64,000 bases of DNA from Acidobacteriaceae bacterium KBS 83 (GTDB lineage: Bacteria; Acidobacteriota; Terriglobia; Terriglobales; Acidobacteriaceae): assembly GCA_000381585.1 (NCBI GenBank), contig KB906737.1, positions 607,819-671,818 of the forward strand, written 5' to 3'. The notes beneath the pieces are model-generated. The model worked only from the letters and a program-made list of their open reading frames with translations. It was not told the DNA's origin and made no database searches. Shown here piece by piece: positions 62,915 to 64,000 of this stretch. Each line of letters starts with the position of its first letter. Position 1 is the stretch's first letter. A program made the translations under genes and the position numbers.

Positions 62915-63268
62915 CTAGCTCTTCGCCGTTGCGGCTACTGTCTCCGATCGACTGGACAGAGCATTCTGCGCAGTTCCCTTCTTCACAGCTCGCACTAGCT
63001 TTTCAGGTTGCTTCTTGGCAGGAACCCTCGTGACGTGGACCGGCTTGGTGGCCTTCTGCTTCGCCCAGCGCTTCTTCTGAGCCGCAGCAATCTTCTTCCG
63101 TGCCTCCGGCGAAAGCTTCCGCTTCTTTGGGGCAGGAACAGTTGATGGTGCGGATTTCGCCGGGCGCCCAGGGCTTTTCGCTTCACCGAATGATGCGATA
63201 ATTGAGCGGGCGTGCTGGAGTCGGGCGATCTCAGCGTTGAGTGCGGTGATAATTTGTTGCGTATTCAC
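62915..63268 (-). CDS. Small lysine-rich, histone-H1-like or HTH protein
   Basis: The 117-residue product begins with a short helical unit (NTQQIITALNAEIARLQHARS) followed by SPGRPAKSAPSTVPAPKKRK, LSPEARKKIAAAQKKRWAKQ and a Lys/Ala tail. The KRKLSPEARKKIAAAQKKRW phrase is a repeated small helical motif found in many acidobacterial proteins; together with the basic tail it suggests nucleic-acid binding. The start is taken as GTG at 63268 because it gives the family start NTQQII. No ribosome site is clear. Confidence 0.72.
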   Translation of the reverse strand: MNTQQIITALNAEIARLQHARSIIASFGEAKSPGRPAKSAPSTVPAPKKRKLSPEARKKIAAAQKKRWAKQKATKPVHVTRVPAKKQPEKLVRAVKKGTAQNALSSRSETVAATAKS

Positions 63269-63550
63269 GTACGCACTATGGCAAACCGGCAGAGTCCACA
63301 GAACTTCTGCGCTGCTTCCAGAGGTCACTGGCCATTTTCGCAGTTCTGGATCGTTGGTCCTCAGCGACAATCAACAGGCGATCTAGGCGGCCATCGCCAA
63401 TGATCATAGACACGTGAGGGCACACGGGATGTCACCGACGACCCTGAGACCTAGAAAACCGAATCGCACTTAGCCAATCCCAAAGGGCTGACCCTCAACG
63501 CGATGGCCAGCTCTTAGGGCTACATTCGGAAGCGGGCGCCTCACTATGCC

Positions 63551-63733
63551 TTAGGGCACCGATATCGGAAGGAGGGCTTCTGCAGGTGCAGGCGTAACAA
63601 TGGGCTTGATGGATGTGCCAAATAGCGTAAAAGAGTTCGAACTTGCTGCGGAAGCGTTGGCGAGAGGAGTGTGGGTATATTTTCTCGACTTAGAGGCGAG
63701 GTGTCTCTTTACATCAGCCTTATTGATAAGCAT
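63551..63733 (-). CDS. Small hypothetical protein
   Basis: The 60-residue frame begins MLINKADVKRHLASKSRK with AGGAG six bases before the ATG. The rest is Ala, Ser, Thr and Pro rich. The DNA is lower in GC than elsewhere. No family is recognised. A frame on the other strand at 63600-63863 overlaps it; the ribosome site and composition favour this one. Confidence 0.4.
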   Translation of the reverse strand: MLINKADVKRHLASKSRKYTHTPLANASAASSNSFTLFGTSIKPIVTPAPAEALLPISVP

Positions 63734-63902
63734 CGTCTACTCCTATTGTTGCTTGCTCACTTGGAGGATTATCGTCTGGAGCGAAGCAAGGAGAGCTGAA
63801 GGCGAGACGGAAGAACGACTATCTTTTAGTATAAGCTCTTTACGCTGGAATGGGACTAGCTAGATCTAAAAGTCGTGTGGATCCCTTTGGAGGCAGAACA
63901 CA

Positions 63903-64000
63903 TCAGGCCATTTTGTAGCGCATTCCGACCGCGGCTAGACCAATTCCTGCGATCAACGAAGCGATACTAATAATTGGCGGGATTGGGAGAGTGCTCGTAT
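63903..64000 (-). CDS. C-terminal end of a membrane-anchored protein, partial
   Basis: On the minus strand the window ends inside a frame whose last residues read PIISIASLIAGIGLAAVGMR, YKMA and a stop at 63903. A hydrophobic helix followed by a basic tip is typical of a C-terminal anchor. The main part of the gene lies beyond the window. Confidence 0.45.
   Translation of the reverse strand, partial: TSTLPIPPIISIASLIAGIGLAAVGMRYKMA

Noticed and set aside
63600..63863. An 87-codon plus-strand frame near the right end
   Set aside because: It overlaps the minus-strand small gene that has a better ribosome site; the plus product has no recognisable pattern.

Overview
The window is high-GC DNA from a Gram-negative soil bacterium, most likely of the family Acidobacteriaceae (Acidobacteriota; Terriglobus/Granulicella/Edaphobacter type). 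The pointers are two very long Oar-like TonB-dependent receptors with an N-terminal carboxypeptidase-regulatory domain, a ClpC next to a LolD-type ATPase, a bactofilin, a SpoIVB-type S55 peptidase in a non-spore-former, a small MNTQQI-type lysine-rich protein and many proteins with Sec or Tat signal peptides. No taxonomic marker gene is present, so the assignment rests on gene style.

Layout. 1-6.9 kb: the start of a leftward proline-rich exported protein, then a rightward series (S55 peptidase, zinc alcohol dehydrogenase, beta-propeller protein, LolC/E permease). 7.3-13.5 kb: an accessory stretch between the lolC-like permease and its likely ATPase lolD, with small hypothetical genes, a methyltransferase, a tandem universal stress protein, a TonB_C-like protein, and two decayed genes. 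13.6-19.2 kb: lolD, clpC with its terminator, and a GT39 glycosyltransferase. 19.3-22.4 kb: a cassette of epoxide hydrolase, TetR regulator and AHL-lactonase-like hydrolase, with two matching palindromic operators and a direct repeat at each end. 22.6-26 kb: a frameshifted ferritin-like gene, an exported regulatory-domain protein, a bactofilin and a dodecin. 26.2-30 kb: TonB receptor 1. 30.4-34.9 kb: a leftward operon (membrane protein, winged-helix regulator, CreD, UppS, two envelope proteins) with a shared operator motif at two positions. 35-41 kb: a small exported protein, TMEM175-like channel, GH31 glucosidase overlapping a P-loop kinase, and an ScyD-like protein.

41.7-59.3 kb is the most interesting part: a divergent catabolic cluster. 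Leftward genes encode a KDPG-type aldolase, KDG kinase, TonB receptor 2, a Tat-exported lactonase-like propeller, a bicovalent-flavin (BBE) oxidase and an exported amidohydrolase/deacetylase. Rightward genes encode an MFS permease, a histidine kinase/response regulator pair, an exported RraA-like protein, two Tat-signal SelA-like PLP enzymes and, between them, a Tat-signal RidA. Read together they outline an oxidative route for an N-acetylated amino sugar or its aldonic acid: oxidise C1, open the lactone, deacetylate, eliminate ammonia to 2-keto-3-deoxygluconate, hydrolyse the enamine/imine, import, phosphorylate, cleave to pyruvate and glyceraldehyde-3-phosphate. Unusually, the middle steps including the PLP chemistry appear to be outside the cytoplasm. 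Substrate and order are inference.

59.4-64 kb is decayed, lower-GC DNA: the 5' half of a tRNA-Gly gene, a quinone-oxidoreductase-like dehydrogenase, the 3' end of a broken B12-dependent ribonucleotide reductase gene, and small hypothetical genes. No rRNA, CRISPR array, complete tRNA, insertion sequence or phage module was found.
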